A DNA stretch of 64,000 bases from Tardiphaga sp052076105 (lineage in GTDB: Bacteria > Pseudomonadota > Alphaproteobacteria > Rhizobiales > Xanthobacteraceae), in assembly GCF_052076105.1 (NCBI RefSeq), contig NZ_CP197245.1:434001-498000 (forward strand), read 5' to 3'. The notes below the pieces were generated by a model. That model was not told where the DNA came from. It saw only the letters and a program-made list of their open reading frames with translations, and did no database searches. The translations under genes and the position numbers were made by a program. This document shows, in pieces, positions 17,824 to 25,750 of the stretch. Positions within the stretch are counted from its first letter, which is position 1. Each line of letters starts with the position of its first letter.

Positions 17824-17944
17824 ACCGACCTGTGGCAGGCCGCAGGATGGCTAGGAATAACACTGGAGCAGTTGCAGGACAACTACGGGACATCACCCGG
17901 ACTTCCAGGAAAAGGCCACAGAGGCGTTCAGCGGGCGGCGCTGA
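17824..17944 (+). pseudogene. Tyrosine recombinase (integrase) C-terminal remnant, frameshifted
   Basis: Reading from 17824 gives GTDLWQAAGWLGITLEQLQDNY, typical of the C-terminal end of alphaproteobacterial phage-type integrases, where the consensus continues YGHHHPDF. Here one extra G at 17887 shifts the frame. Reading from 17888 restores GHHPDFQEKATEAF and stops at TGA 17942-17944. No catalytic upstream part is present: the GntR gene ends at 17789, and the frame before 17824 is unrelated. The remnant overlaps the 3' end of the AAA-TOPRIM gene on the other strand, and marks an old integration event near tRNA-Pro. Confidence 0.72.
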
Positions 17945-19541
17945 TGGCGGGCAGTACGGATTTGATGGCTGTAACGATCTTCGGAGACAAATTGCTTCGC
18001 AGTATGCGGACAATCCAAGCCTCAAACTTAGCTTTGGTGGTCTGCTTCAGATATTTCGAAGCTGGGACCAACATCTGTTTGTTATCGTAAAGCGCAAGCA
18101 GCTCATTAATGTCTCGGTCTGCCACGGCTTTCTCCAACCGCCGCCGAGCATTTTTAGCAATCGCTAGAACGTCCAGATTTGCGGCCTGATTTGCAAGATC
18201 TTTCGCTAGGTCTTGCGGCGTTGCCGAATCGGAAAGGTCGATTTTCTTCAACGCGCGATCAATACGCCGCCTGCAATAGCGCGTAATGACTGTCTCTATT
18301 TCTGCTGGCGTGAGTAGAGCAAAGACTTCTTCGTGCAGCTTTCCAACAACCTTTGCAGTTTCTGCAGGTAGATGGCCATCCGCCGCGCATATTTCCGACG
18401 CCACAGCCGGCAGCAGTAAAACGTTCTCTATTTCCGAAACCGGCAGTGTGCTAATGCCCAGCTCAGCGAGATACGCTCGGTCTGCTGCATCGTAATCATC
18501 TGCATCGACGATCCCAGAACAACTCACGCGCGTCAGATCGGCGTTGCGTCGCAGAGTAACGACTGCATGAATAACATTCTCGCATGATCCTCGTGCGAGA
18601 ACAGTCCATTCCGGAAAACAGCTGCGATAGATGGCAATATCGAGGCTCGAACCATCTCCCTCAACAAAAAGAATTGGCCGCCGACTGCCCAAAATAAGAG
18701 TGGTGAGCTCCTCGCTAAAACCCGTATCGTCCGGCACAGAGATAATCGTCCAAGCCGGCACAGGGTTATAGTCCATGATGACGAACTTCTGCGCGACACG
18801 AGAAGCTGCAAATTCAAGATCATGGGTGATAAATGCAAAAGCGCAATCGATACGCGCTGCCTCAAGCTCGTCCCAGAGCTTTGACATGATCGATCGGTGA
18901 ACATGCAGTTCAGGCTCGTCGATGATGAGAAGTGAGTTCTCTTTTGCGAGCAGCGTTTGGCCGATCATGTAAAAAATAGCACGCTCGCCGTCGCTCATCT
19001 GCGAAGCCGAGTATGTTGCGGAAGACCCGGTGATCGAAACTTGGATATCGTCGCCCGTGATATGGAGTTGCCTATGCGGCAGCAACCGCCCCCAAATATC
19101 ACTCAATACTTCAAGCTTCGTGGGCTCCGCTGGACCATAGTTTCCTGCTCGAACGTTCCTATGCGTTTTTTGAGCTCTATTTGTCTGTTCGGCGAACAAG
19201 CCTTGTATAACCGCATCAAAGTCGCTGAGCAGATGAACTGCCTGCTTACCCTGCCATCGCGAACCGAGTCGATGCCCTACTCCAGCTTCTGAGTATGCAA
19301 CGCCAAACCTCAATTGTTGGAGCGCCTCCGCCTCCGTCACTTTTGCGACTGTCGGCTGCAGTATCAGCGACCGATGGGCCGAGATACGGTGCGCAGAAAT
19401 ACCCTGCGACTCTTCAAGATGAACTGCGAGGCGAGTTTTTCCGCCGCCGTTTGCGCCAACGAAAATTACCGAAGAACCTGTCGCTAATTCAATTTGCTGC
19501 GCCGCCCCGAGCTGCCGAGGGATCGAAAGTGAAAAATTCAT
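17928..19541 (-). CDS. AAA ATPase-TOPRIM (DUF4435-like) fusion protein, putative PARIS/OLD-type defence protein
   Basis: A 537-residue protein. The N-terminal SMC/ABC-like ATPase has Walker A GANGGGKT (29-36), signature SASQMSDGERA (178-188), Walker B LLIIDEPELH (204-213) and switch His in FAFITHD (about 240). A TOPRIM domain follows: PILFVEGDG with Glu294, GSCENVIHAV, GIVDADDYDA with the DxD at 346-348, and LPVSEIENVLLL. This order equals AriA plus AriB of the PARIS anti-phage system joined in one chain; OLD nucleases are the alternative. ATG 19541 is chosen; an in-frame GTG lies 6 bp upstream. The gene is visibly more AT-rich than its neighbours and lies between an integrase remnant and tRNA-Pro. 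The defence role is inference. Confidence 0.85.
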   Translation of the reverse strand: MNFSLSIPRQLGAAQQIELATGSSVIFVGANGGGKTRLAVHLEESQGISAHRISAHRSLILQPTVAKVTEAEALQQLRFGVAYSEAGVGHRLGSRWQGKQAVHLLSDFDAVIQGLFAEQTNRAQKTHRNVRAGNYGPAEPTKLEVLSDIWGRLLPHRQLHITGDDIQVSITGSSATYSASQMSDGERAIFYMIGQTLLAKENSLLIIDEPELHVHRSIMSKLWDELEAARIDCAFAFITHDLEFAASRVAQKFVIMDYNPVPAWTIISVPDDTGFSEELTTLILGSRRPILFVEGDGSSLDIAIYRSCFPEWTVLARGSCENVIHAVVTLRRNADLTRVSCSGIVDADDYDAADRAYLAELGISTLPVSEIENVLLLPAVASEICAADGHLPAETAKVVGKLHEEVFALLTPAEIETVITRYCRRRIDRALKKIDLSDSATPQDLAKDLANQAANLDVLAIAKNARRRLEKAVADRDINELLALYDNKQMLVPASKYLKQTTKAKFEAWIVRILRSNLSPKIVTAIKSVLPAISAAR

Positions 19542-19653
19542 CCTCACCCCATCGAATGCCAGAAAGGCAGCATGCCTGCGCGTGCGCGCGACTACTGAAG
19601 CGAGCCATTTCGCCGCGCAACTTGCAGAAATTTTCGCTAAGTCATTGAAATCA

Positions 19654-19730
19654 TGGTCGGAGTGGCAGGATTCGAACCTGCGACCCCTGCGTCCCGAACG
19701 CAGTGCTCTACCGGGCTGAGCCACACTCCG
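19654..19730 (-). tRNA. tRNA-Pro (anticodon CGG)
   Basis: The minus strand folds as a cloverleaf: acceptor CGGAGTG pairs with CACTCCG, the anticodon arm is CTGCG-TTCGGGA-CGCAG with anticodon CGG, and the T arm has GGTTCGAATCC. The 3' end ACCA is encoded (19654-19657). The 3' side faces the AAA-TOPRIM gene and integrase remnant, as expected for an integration target. Confidence 0.97.
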
Positions 19731-19824
19731 ACTAAGAGCGCGGCTTATAACCTTGGGTTTCGCATCCTGCAAGAACCCCGGTAAAGAAGCCTGACCAATT
19801 TTCGAGACCAAGGATCTGCCCCGC

Positions 19825-20808
19825 ATGGCCGTAGGCCTGACCACCCGGATGAGCCCTGCCGACGCCGCCCATATTGCTGAGGCGGCGCGTTGCCTGCGCG
19901 CGGGCGGGCTGCTGGCGTTCCCGACCGAGACGGTCTACGGGCTCGGCGCCGATGCGGCCAATCCGCGGGCCGTGGCGAGGATCTATGAGGCCAAGGGCCG
20001 GCCGTCGTTCAATCCCCTGATCGCCCATGTGGCCGATCTCGCCGCTGCCCGGCGCATTGCCCAATTCGATGCGCGCGCGCTGGCGCTTGCCGAGGCGTTC
20101 TGGCCGGGCCCGCTGACGCTGGTGCTGCCCAAGGCCCTGGACTGCCCGGTGGCCGATCTGGCCACCGCCGGCCTCGATACCATTGCCATGCGTGTGCCGG
20201 CCCATCCCGTGGCCCACGCGCTGCTGCAGGCCTTTGGCGGTGCCGTGGTGGCGCCGTCGGCCAATATCTCCGGGCACGTCTCGCCGACCACCGCAGCCCA
20301 TGTGCTGAGCGATCTCGACGGCCGGATCGACATGATTCTCGATGGCGGACCGGTTGAAGTGGGCGTTGAATCCACCATCGTCGGTTGTTTCGACACGCCG
20401 ATGCTGCTCCGCCCCGGTGGCCTGCCGCGCGAGGCGATCGAGCGGGTGCTCGGCCAAGCGCTGGCAAGCCCGCCGGACGCCCCCGCAAGCGAGACAAACC
20501 AGCCGCTGGCGCCGGGCATGCTGGCCTCGCATTATGCGCCGCGGACACGGGTGCGGCTGCTGGCCGAGGCCGTGAATCCCGGCGAGGCGCTACTGGCCTT
20601 CGGATCGGCCCCGCTGCCCGGGATAGAGGCCGCCGCGGCCGTCCTGAATTTGTCTGAACAGGGCGATCTCGGGGAAGCCGCCACCAATCTTTTCGGCTAT
20701 CTTCGCGCGCTCGACGCGAAAGGCGCGAGCGGCATCGCGGTGATGCCGGTGCCGAACCACGGGCTCGGCGAAGCCATCAACGACCGGTTGCGCCGCGCCG
20801 CCGTGTAA
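19825..20808 (+). CDS. tsaC: L-threonylcarbamoyladenylate synthase, Sua5 type
   Basis: A 327-residue enzyme that makes threonylcarbamoyl-AMP from threonine, bicarbonate and ATP for the t6A37 modification of ANN-decoding tRNAs. The YrdC domain covers about residues 13-205, with GGLLAFPTETVYGLGADA, the KGRPSFNPLIAHV loop and VVAPSANISGHVSPT. A Sua5 C-terminal domain follows after the linker near LAPGMLASHYAPRTRV, which is the usual hinge. The start is ATG 19825; a second ATG at codon 9 is possible. Essential core gene. Confidence 0.95.
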   Translation: MAVGLTTRMSPADAAHIAEAARCLRAGGLLAFPTETVYGLGADAANPRAVARIYEAKGRPSFNPLIAHVADLAAARRIAQFDARALALAEAFWPGPLTLVLPKALDCPVADLATAGLDTIAMRVPAHPVAHALLQAFGGAVVAPSANISGHVSPTTAAHVLSDLDGRIDMILDGGPVEVGVESTIVGCFDTPMLLRPGGLPREAIERVLGQALASPPDAPASETNQPLAPGMLASHYAPRTRVRLLAEAVNPGEALLAFGSAPLPGIEAAAAVLNLSEQGDLGEAATNLFGYLRALDAKGASGIAVMPVPNHGLGEAINDRLRRAAV

Positions 20809-20858
20809 CCGGATGCAAGACCAAGAAACGCGCCAAGAAAATATCCAAGGGAATAGTT

Positions 20859-22316
20859 ATGAATATCGTCCAGCCGAAGCCGCCCACGCTCTCCCCCGAA
20901 ACCATCGCGCGCTTCCGGGCCATCGTCGGCGACAAATACGCGATCACCGATCAGGCCGACGTGCATCAATACGTCACCGAGGATCGCAACCTGTTTTTCG
21001 GCACCTCGCCGCTGGTGCTGCGCCCAGGCTCGACCGCCGAAGTCGCCGCGATCTGCAAACTCGCCACCGAGACGCGCACCGCGCTGGTGCCGCAGGGCGG
21101 CAACACCGGCCTCGTCGGTGGCCAGACGCCTTATGGCGGTGAGGTCGTGCTGTCGATGCGCCGGATGGACAAGGTGCGCGATCTGGACACCTCGTCCAAT
21201 ACGATGACGGTGGAAGCCGGCCTTGTGCTGCAACTCGCCCAGCAGCGCGCCGCGGAAGCCGACCGGCTGTTTCCACTGTCGCTGGGCTCCGAAGGCAGCT
21301 GCACCATCGGCGGCAATCTTTCCAGCAATGCCGGCGGCACCACTGCGCTGGCTTACGGCGTGGCGCGCGAAATGGCGCTCGGCCTCGAAGTGGTGCTGGC
21401 CGACGGCCGTATTCTCAATGGCCTGTCCAAGCTGAAGAAAGACAACACGGGTTACGACCTGCGTAACATCTTCATCGGCGCCGAAGGCTCGCTTGGCATC
21501 ATCACTGCGGCGACGCTCAAGCTGTTTCCGAAGCCGCGCGCGGTCGAGACCGCCTTTGTCGGCCTGAAGTCGCCGGACGATGCATTGAAGCTGCTCAGCA
21601 TCTCCCGCTCCGAGGCTGGCGGCAACCTCACCAGTTTCGAACTGGTCGCCGAGATTGCCGTCGACTTCAGCGTCCGCCACGGCATCGGCATTCGCGACCC
21701 GCTCTCCAGCAAGCACGCCTGGTATGTCCTGATGGAATTGTCGTCGGGACGCGACGATGCCCGCGCGACATTGGAGGCGATCCTCGAACGCGGCTTTGAA
21801 GACGGCATCGTGGATGATGCCGTGATCGCCGAGAACATCGCCCATCGCCAGGCGTTCTGGAAACTGCGCGAGGAAATCTCGCCGGCGCAGAAGCCGGAAG
21901 GCGGATCGATCAAGCACGATATCTCGGTGCCGGTCGCTTCCGTCCCCGCTTTCATCGCCGAAGCCAATGCTGCCGTCGTGAAGCTGCTGCCTGGCGCACG
22001 CCCGGTGCCATTCGGCCATCTCGGCGACGGCAACATCCACTACAATGTCACGCAGCCCAAGGAGACGCTCGGCGACAGCGACGGCCGCGAAAAATTCCTG
22101 GCGCGCTGGCACGACGTCAACGAAGTCGTGTTCGACGTCGTACTGCGCATGGGCGGTTCGATCTCCGCCGAACATGGCATCGGCCAGATGAAGGCGGCCG
22201 AGCTGCCCTCGGTGAAGGACCCCGTCGCCATCGAACTGATGCGCAGCCTGAAGGCGATGCTGGATCCGCTGAACATCCTCAATCCGGGCAAGGTGCTGCT
22301 GCCGGTGCAACATTGA
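20859..22316 (+). CDS. FAD-binding oxidoreductase, GlcD / D-2-hydroxyglutarate dehydrogenase-like
   Basis: A 485-residue flavoprotein of the vanillyl-alcohol-oxidase superfamily. The FAD-binding domain contains VPQGGNTGLVGGQTPYGGE and GSEGSCTIGGNLSSNAGGT, and FIGAEGSLGIITAATLKLFP closes the N-terminal half. The C-terminal cap includes GHLGDGNIHYNVTQP and SISAEHGIGQMK, as in D-lactate and D-2-hydroxyglutarate dehydrogenases. It probably oxidises a D-2-hydroxy acid and passes electrons to a quinone or ETF. The start is ATG 20859. The stop overlaps the next gene (TTGA), so the two are translationally coupled. Confidence 0.92.
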   Translation: MNIVQPKPPTLSPETIARFRAIVGDKYAITDQADVHQYVTEDRNLFFGTSPLVLRPGSTAEVAAICKLATETRTALVPQGGNTGLVGGQTPYGGEVVLSMRRMDKVRDLDTSSNTMTVEAGLVLQLAQQRAAEADRLFPLSLGSEGSCTIGGNLSSNAGGTTALAYGVAREMALGLEVVLADGRILNGLSKLKKDNTGYDLRNIFIGAEGSLGIITAATLKLFPKPRAVETAFVGLKSPDDALKLLSISRSEAGGNLTSFELVAEIAVDFSVRHGIGIRDPLSSKHAWYVLMELSSGRDDARATLEAILERGFEDGIVDDAVIAENIAHRQAFWKLREEISPAQKPEGGSIKHDISVPVASVPAFIAEANAAVVKLLPGARPVPFGHLGDGNIHYNVTQPKETLGDSDGREKFLARWHDVNEVVFDVVLRMGGSISAEHGIGQMKAAELPSVKDPVAIELMRSLKAMLDPLNILNPGKVLLPVQH

Positions 22317-22741
22317 AAGTTGCCCGGCTCGTCGACACCGACATTCAGGCGGTCGTCCAGCTCTGGCTGCGCTGCGGACTGGTCCGGCCCTGGAACGATC
22401 CGGAGGCCGATATCAGGCTGGCGCGCGCAGGCACCAATGCCGATGTCCTGGTCGGTCGCAAGGGGAAGACCATCGTCGCCTCCGTGCTGGTTGGCCATGA
22501 TGGCCATCGCGGCTGGGTCTATTACGTCTCGGTCGATCCCGACCATCAGCGCCAGGATTTCGGCCGCGGCATCATGAGTGCCGCCGAAAACTGGCTGCGC
22601 GAGCGCGGCATCGAGAAGATGCAGCTCATGGTGCGCTCGGATAATACCAAGGTGCAGGCGTTTTATGAGTCGCTCGGCTATGGCGAACAGAAGCGCGTGA
22701 TCTATGCCAAGTGGCTCGACGGACGGCCGCTGACACCGTGA
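22313..22741 (+). CDS. GNAT family N-acetyltransferase (YpeA-like)
   Basis: A 142-residue GNAT enzyme. VYYVSVDPDHQRQDFGRGIM is motif A with the acetyl-CoA pyrophosphate loop, and LMVRSDNTKVQAFYESLGY is motif B. The N-terminal LWLRCGLVRPWNDPEADI is typical of YpeA-type proteins. There is no ATG that keeps the fold; the start is a TTG at 22313 whose last two bases belong to the TGA of the preceding gene, so re-initiation is likely. Substrate unknown. Confidence 0.88.
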   Translation: MKVARLVDTDIQAVVQLWLRCGLVRPWNDPEADIRLARAGTNADVLVGRKGKTIVASVLVGHDGHRGWVYYVSVDPDHQRQDFGRGIMSAAENWLRERGIEKMQLMVRSDNTKVQAFYESLGYGEQKRVIYAKWLDGRPLTP

Positions 22742-22757
22742 GCCGCACTAATCTCAG

Positions 22758-22860
22758 TCCCTCATGGTGAGGAGCGCGCACTTGCGCGCGTCTCGAACCA
22801 TGAGCTTACGACGCTCATCCTTCGAGACGCGGCGAAGATGCCGTTCCTCAGAATGAGGGA
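22758..22860. repeat. Palindromic intergenic repeat
   Basis: A 103-bp element whose ends, TCCCTCATGGTGAGGA (22758-22773) and TCCTCAGAATGAGGGA (22845-22860), are inverted, with an inner TCTCGAA/TTCGAGA pair. It lies between convergent GNAT and SRAP genes and can form a long hairpin. It belongs to the kind of dispersed intergenic repeat frequent in Nitrobacteraceae, and may end transcription on both strands. Confidence 0.75.
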
Positions 22861-22875
22861 TCAGAGTTCGATTTA

Positions 22876-23631
22876 TCAGAACAACGATCCTTGACCGTTG
22901 TCCTCAGCCACCGCGACCTTGCGCGGCGTCCGTGTCGGTTTGACGTGCTCCACGGCAGCCTCTTCCGCCGAAATCGGCAGGATCAGTTGCGCATCGTCAT
23001 TGGCCACCTTGTTGACCGCCATCGCCACCGGATGCCAGGCGAAGATGCCATCTGCTGGCGCAGCGAGCATTGTCATCACATCGGATGCACTATCCGAACT
23101 GCAATCGAGCCACTGACCGAAATGATCGGGCGCGATCGTCACCGGTACGCGATGGTGCAGCACCGACATGCCCGTGCTGGCTTCTGCAGTGATGATCGCA
23201 ACCGTATCGACTTCTTCGCCGTTCGGTCCCATCCAGGTCTCGGCAAGACCTGCAAATCCCATCGGCCCGCCTGCACGTGGGTGGATAAAATACGGTTGTT
23301 TTCGTTCACCGCGGTTTTGCCATTCGTAATAGCCATCGGCCGGAATCAGGCAACGGCGGCGGCGAATCGCATTTTTGAAGGCCGGCTTTTCTTGTACCGT
23401 CTCGGCACGTGCATTAATCAGAAGCGTAAACTTCCGCGGGTCCTTGACCCAGGAGGGTAAAAAGCCCCATCGCATCAGACGGAAATGCCGGGATCCGTTT
23501 TCAACGATGACAACAGGAACCGGCTGCGTCGGCGCAACATTGTACCTCGCAGGAAGATTCGGTTGCTCGATATAACTGAATACCTGCCGTAACGCTTCCG
23601 GCGCTGATGTAATGACAAACCGCCCGCACAT
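22876..23631 (-). CDS. SOS response-associated peptidase (SRAP/HMCES family, YedK-like)
   Basis: A 251-residue protein beginning MCGRFVIT. After Met removal, Cys2 forms the thiazolidine crosslink with abasic sites in single-stranded DNA. The other active residues are visible: Asn in LINARAET, Glu in DGYYEWQ, and His in VLHHRVPVTI. Length is slightly above the 220-230 typical. It protects stalled forks and is expected to be cytoplasmic and nucleoid-associated. The start ATG 23631 is fixed by the need for Cys2. Confidence 0.96.
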   Translation of the reverse strand: MCGRFVITSAPEALRQVFSYIEQPNLPARYNVAPTQPVPVVIVENGSRHFRLMRWGFLPSWVKDPRKFTLLINARAETVQEKPAFKNAIRRRRCLIPADGYYEWQNRGERKQPYFIHPRAGGPMGFAGLAETWMGPNGEEVDTVAIITAEASTGMSVLHHRVPVTIAPDHFGQWLDCSSDSASDVMTMLAAPADGIFAWHPVAMAVNKVANDDAQLILPISAEEAAVEHVKPTRTPRKVAVAEDNGQGSLF

Positions 23632-23692
23632 TCTCGATCCGCAATCCTGCCTCTTCAGGCGGTTTTAACCCAAAACACCAACAGTGCGACAT

Positions 23693-24208
23693 ATGACCCT
23701 GACGGCCATACAACCGGCGCAGCATGACCATCACGATCTGGCCGGCGCCGGTGCAAGTCCCGTTGCGTCCGCCGCCGACCTGATGGCCGCCAATATCAAT
23801 CCGCGCACGGGTCTGGCGACCGACTATCTGAATCACTTCAACGAAGCCATCATGTTGCTCGAGCTGATCCCGGACATGCCGGACTGCTATGAGCTGTTTC
23901 TGGAATGGCAGCCGCTCAGCTATGCCGAGCACTTCATCAAATCCAACTTCAAGGCCCGCGACCTCGCCATTGCGTCCTACGAGGCTGCGCGCCCCGATAT
24001 CCGCGCCGAATTCGATGCGCTGGTTGCAAACATGACCCAGATCCTGACCACGGTCGGTGAAGCCATGCGCACCGTGCAACAGGATCGAACCCGTGCCATG
24101 CTGGCCGAACAGGCCGCTGGCTGGGTCAAGCCGATGGTCGGCACCGCCGGCGGCATCATCAACGGCCGCGATCAGGAATCCGACGTCGACAGCATTATGG
24201 CGCAATGA
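23693..24208 (+). CDS. Conserved hypothetical protein
   Basis: A 171-residue, acidic, mostly helical protein with no signal peptide or membrane segment. After a flexible 35-residue N-terminus come DYLNHFNEAIMLLELIPDMP and a helical body ending GIINGRDQESDVDSIMAQ. I do not recognise a named domain. ATG 23693 is preferred over GTG 23684. It is followed 4 bp later by the NUDIX gene in the same direction, indicating an operon. Confidence 0.8.
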   Translation: MTLTAIQPAQHDHHDLAGAGASPVASAADLMAANINPRTGLATDYLNHFNEAIMLLELIPDMPDCYELFLEWQPLSYAEHFIKSNFKARDLAIASYEAARPDIRAEFDALVANMTQILTTVGEAMRTVQQDRTRAMLAEQAAGWVKPMVGTAGGIINGRDQESDVDSIMAQ

Positions 24209-24212
24209 CCTC

Positions 24213-24635
24213 GTGACTGACACACCTCCCGTCCATCCACAACTCGCCACCAGCGCCGCCATCTTCCGGGACGGCAAAGTGCTGCTGGTCCGCCGCGCCC
24301 GCTCGCCCGGCAAGGGCTTCTATTCGCTCCCCGGCGGACGCGTGGAATTCGGCGAATCCCTCGCCAGCGCGCTTGCCCGCGAGGTCATGGAAGAAACCGG
24401 ACTGACCATCGATATTGTCGGCCTGTCCGGCTTCCGCGAAGTGCTGCCGAACGACAAGGTGGCGGGCCATTACCTGATCATGTCCTTTGCTGCACGCTGG
24501 GTGGCTGGCGAGCCCGAGCTGAACGACGAACTCGACGATTTCCAGTGGGTCGCGCCGGACGATCTCGGCGCCTTCAAGACCACTGATGGCCTTGGTCCGA
24601 TCCTCGCCATGGCGGAGGATCTGGTCGGACCATAG
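24213..24635 (+). CDS. NUDIX hydrolase
   Basis: A 140-residue pyrophosphohydrolase. The Nudix box is complete: G in PGGRVEFGE, then E, and REVMEETGL. The surrounding AAIFRDGKVLLVRRARSPGKG and the C-terminal DFQWVAPDDL fit ADP-ribose/NADH or house-cleaning NUDIX proteins. The start is GTG 24213, 4 bp after the previous stop; the frame open upstream is a shadow of the preceding gene. Confidence 0.92.
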   Translation: MTDTPPVHPQLATSAAIFRDGKVLLVRRARSPGKGFYSLPGGRVEFGESLASALAREVMEETGLTIDIVGLSGFREVLPNDKVAGHYLIMSFAARWVAGEPELNDELDDFQWVAPDDLGAFKTTDGLGPILAMAEDLVGP

Positions 24636-24715
24636 ATAGCTCCTTGTCGCACCGGCAGCGCTGCCTTGCTTCAGGCGCCTTGAAAAGGCATATCAGCCGG
24701 GTTCCGGGACCATTC

Positions 24716-25090
24716 ATGTTGAAGCACCTGCTCATCATTCTGACTGTTGTGACGTTCTGCGCAGGCCCTGCGCGGGCGCAGGACGCGGCTGCGCCTTTCG
24801 ACAACGACCTGCAGCGGATGTCGGAGATTCTCGGCGCGCTGCATTACCTGCGCGGCATCTGTGGCAACAACGAAGGCAACAAGTGGCGCAACGAAATGCA
24901 GGCGCTGGTCGATGCCGAAACGCCGTCCGGCGAGCGCCGCGCCCGCATGATCGCCGGTTTCAATCGTGGTTATAACGGCTTCCAGCAGACCTACCGGACC
25001 TGCACGCCTGCCGCCACCATCGCGATCCGCCGCTATATCGACGAAGGCTCGCGGATCTCGCGGGATCTCACCGCGAGGTATGCGAACTAG
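24716..25090 (+). CDS. TIGR02301-type exported protein of unknown function
   Basis: A 124-residue protein with a clear signal peptide (MLKHLLIILTVVTFCAG, cleavage after ARA near residue 22). The mature part is about 100 residues, with LGALHYLRGICG, NEMQALVDAETPSGERRARMIAGFN and YRTCTPAA. The two cysteines may form a disulphide. It matches the alphaproteobacterial family of periplasmic proteins known only as TIGR02301. The start is ATG 24716. The next gene starts directly after the stop codon. Confidence 0.85.
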   Translation: MLKHLLIILTVVTFCAGPARAQDAAAPFDNDLQRMSEILGALHYLRGICGNNEGNKWRNEMQALVDAETPSGERRARMIAGFNRGYNGFQQTYRTCTPAATIAIRRYIDEGSRISRDLTARYAN

Positions 25091-25741
25091 ATGAAGCCAC
25101 ATGCGATCGACACGGTCTTTTTCGATCTCGACGGAACGCTCACCGATCCCAAGATCGGCATCACTGGCTCGATCCAGTATGCGCTCGGCAAGCTGGGCCT
25201 TCCCGTCCCGACACAGGACGACCTGACCTGGTGCATCGGCCCACCGCTGCGCGCCAGCTTCGTGGCGCTGCTCGGCGGCGAGAAGGATGCCGATCGCGGT
25301 GTCGAACTCTATCGCGAACGCTTCGGCACCATCGGCCTGTTCGAGAACACGCACTATCCCGGCATCGCAGACACACTGACGGCGGTGACCGCGCCGGGAC
25401 GACGGCTGTTCGTTGCAACCAGCAAGCCGCATGTCTTCGCCGATCGCATCATCGACCACTTCGGCCTGCGTAAATACTTCACCCGCGTGTTCGGCTCGGA
25501 ACTCGACGGCACCCGCGTCGACAAGAGCGACCTGCTGCGCTATGCGCTCGATGAAGCCTCAGTCGATCCGGCACGCACGATCATGATCGGCGACCGCAAG
25601 CACGACATCATCGGTGCCGCAAACAACGGCATTCCGGCGATCGGCGTGCTCTATGGTTATGGCGGCCGCGAGGAACTGACGAGCGCCGGGGCGAAGCATC
25701 TGGTGGCTTCGCCCGCAGAAATTCCGAGCTACATCGACTGA
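25091..25741 (+). CDS. HAD family hydrolase, phosphoglycolate phosphatase-like
   Basis: A 216-residue HAD-superfamily phosphatase. Motif I is FFDLDGTLTDPK with the two catalytic Asp, motif II the Thr/Ser of FVATSKP, motif III the Lys in VDKSDLL, and motif IV TIMIGDRKHDIIGA. The helical cap follows motif I, as in Gph. The ATG begins immediately after the TAG of the preceding gene, so the two are coupled. It may act on 2-phosphoglycolate or another small phosphate ester. Confidence 0.92.
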   Translation: MKPHAIDTVFFDLDGTLTDPKIGITGSIQYALGKLGLPVPTQDDLTWCIGPPLRASFVALLGGEKDADRGVELYRERFGTIGLFENTHYPGIADTLTAVTAPGRRLFVATSKPHVFADRIIDHFGLRKYFTRVFGSELDGTRVDKSDLLRYALDEASVDPARTIMIGDRKHDIIGAANNGIPAIGVLYGYGGREELTSAGAKHLVASPAEIPSYID

Positions 25742-25750
25742 CGCAGCACG

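Noticed and set aside
20697..22313. A 538-codon open frame on the minus strand.
   Set aside because: Antisense of the GlcD-like oxidase; composition matches a mirror frame.
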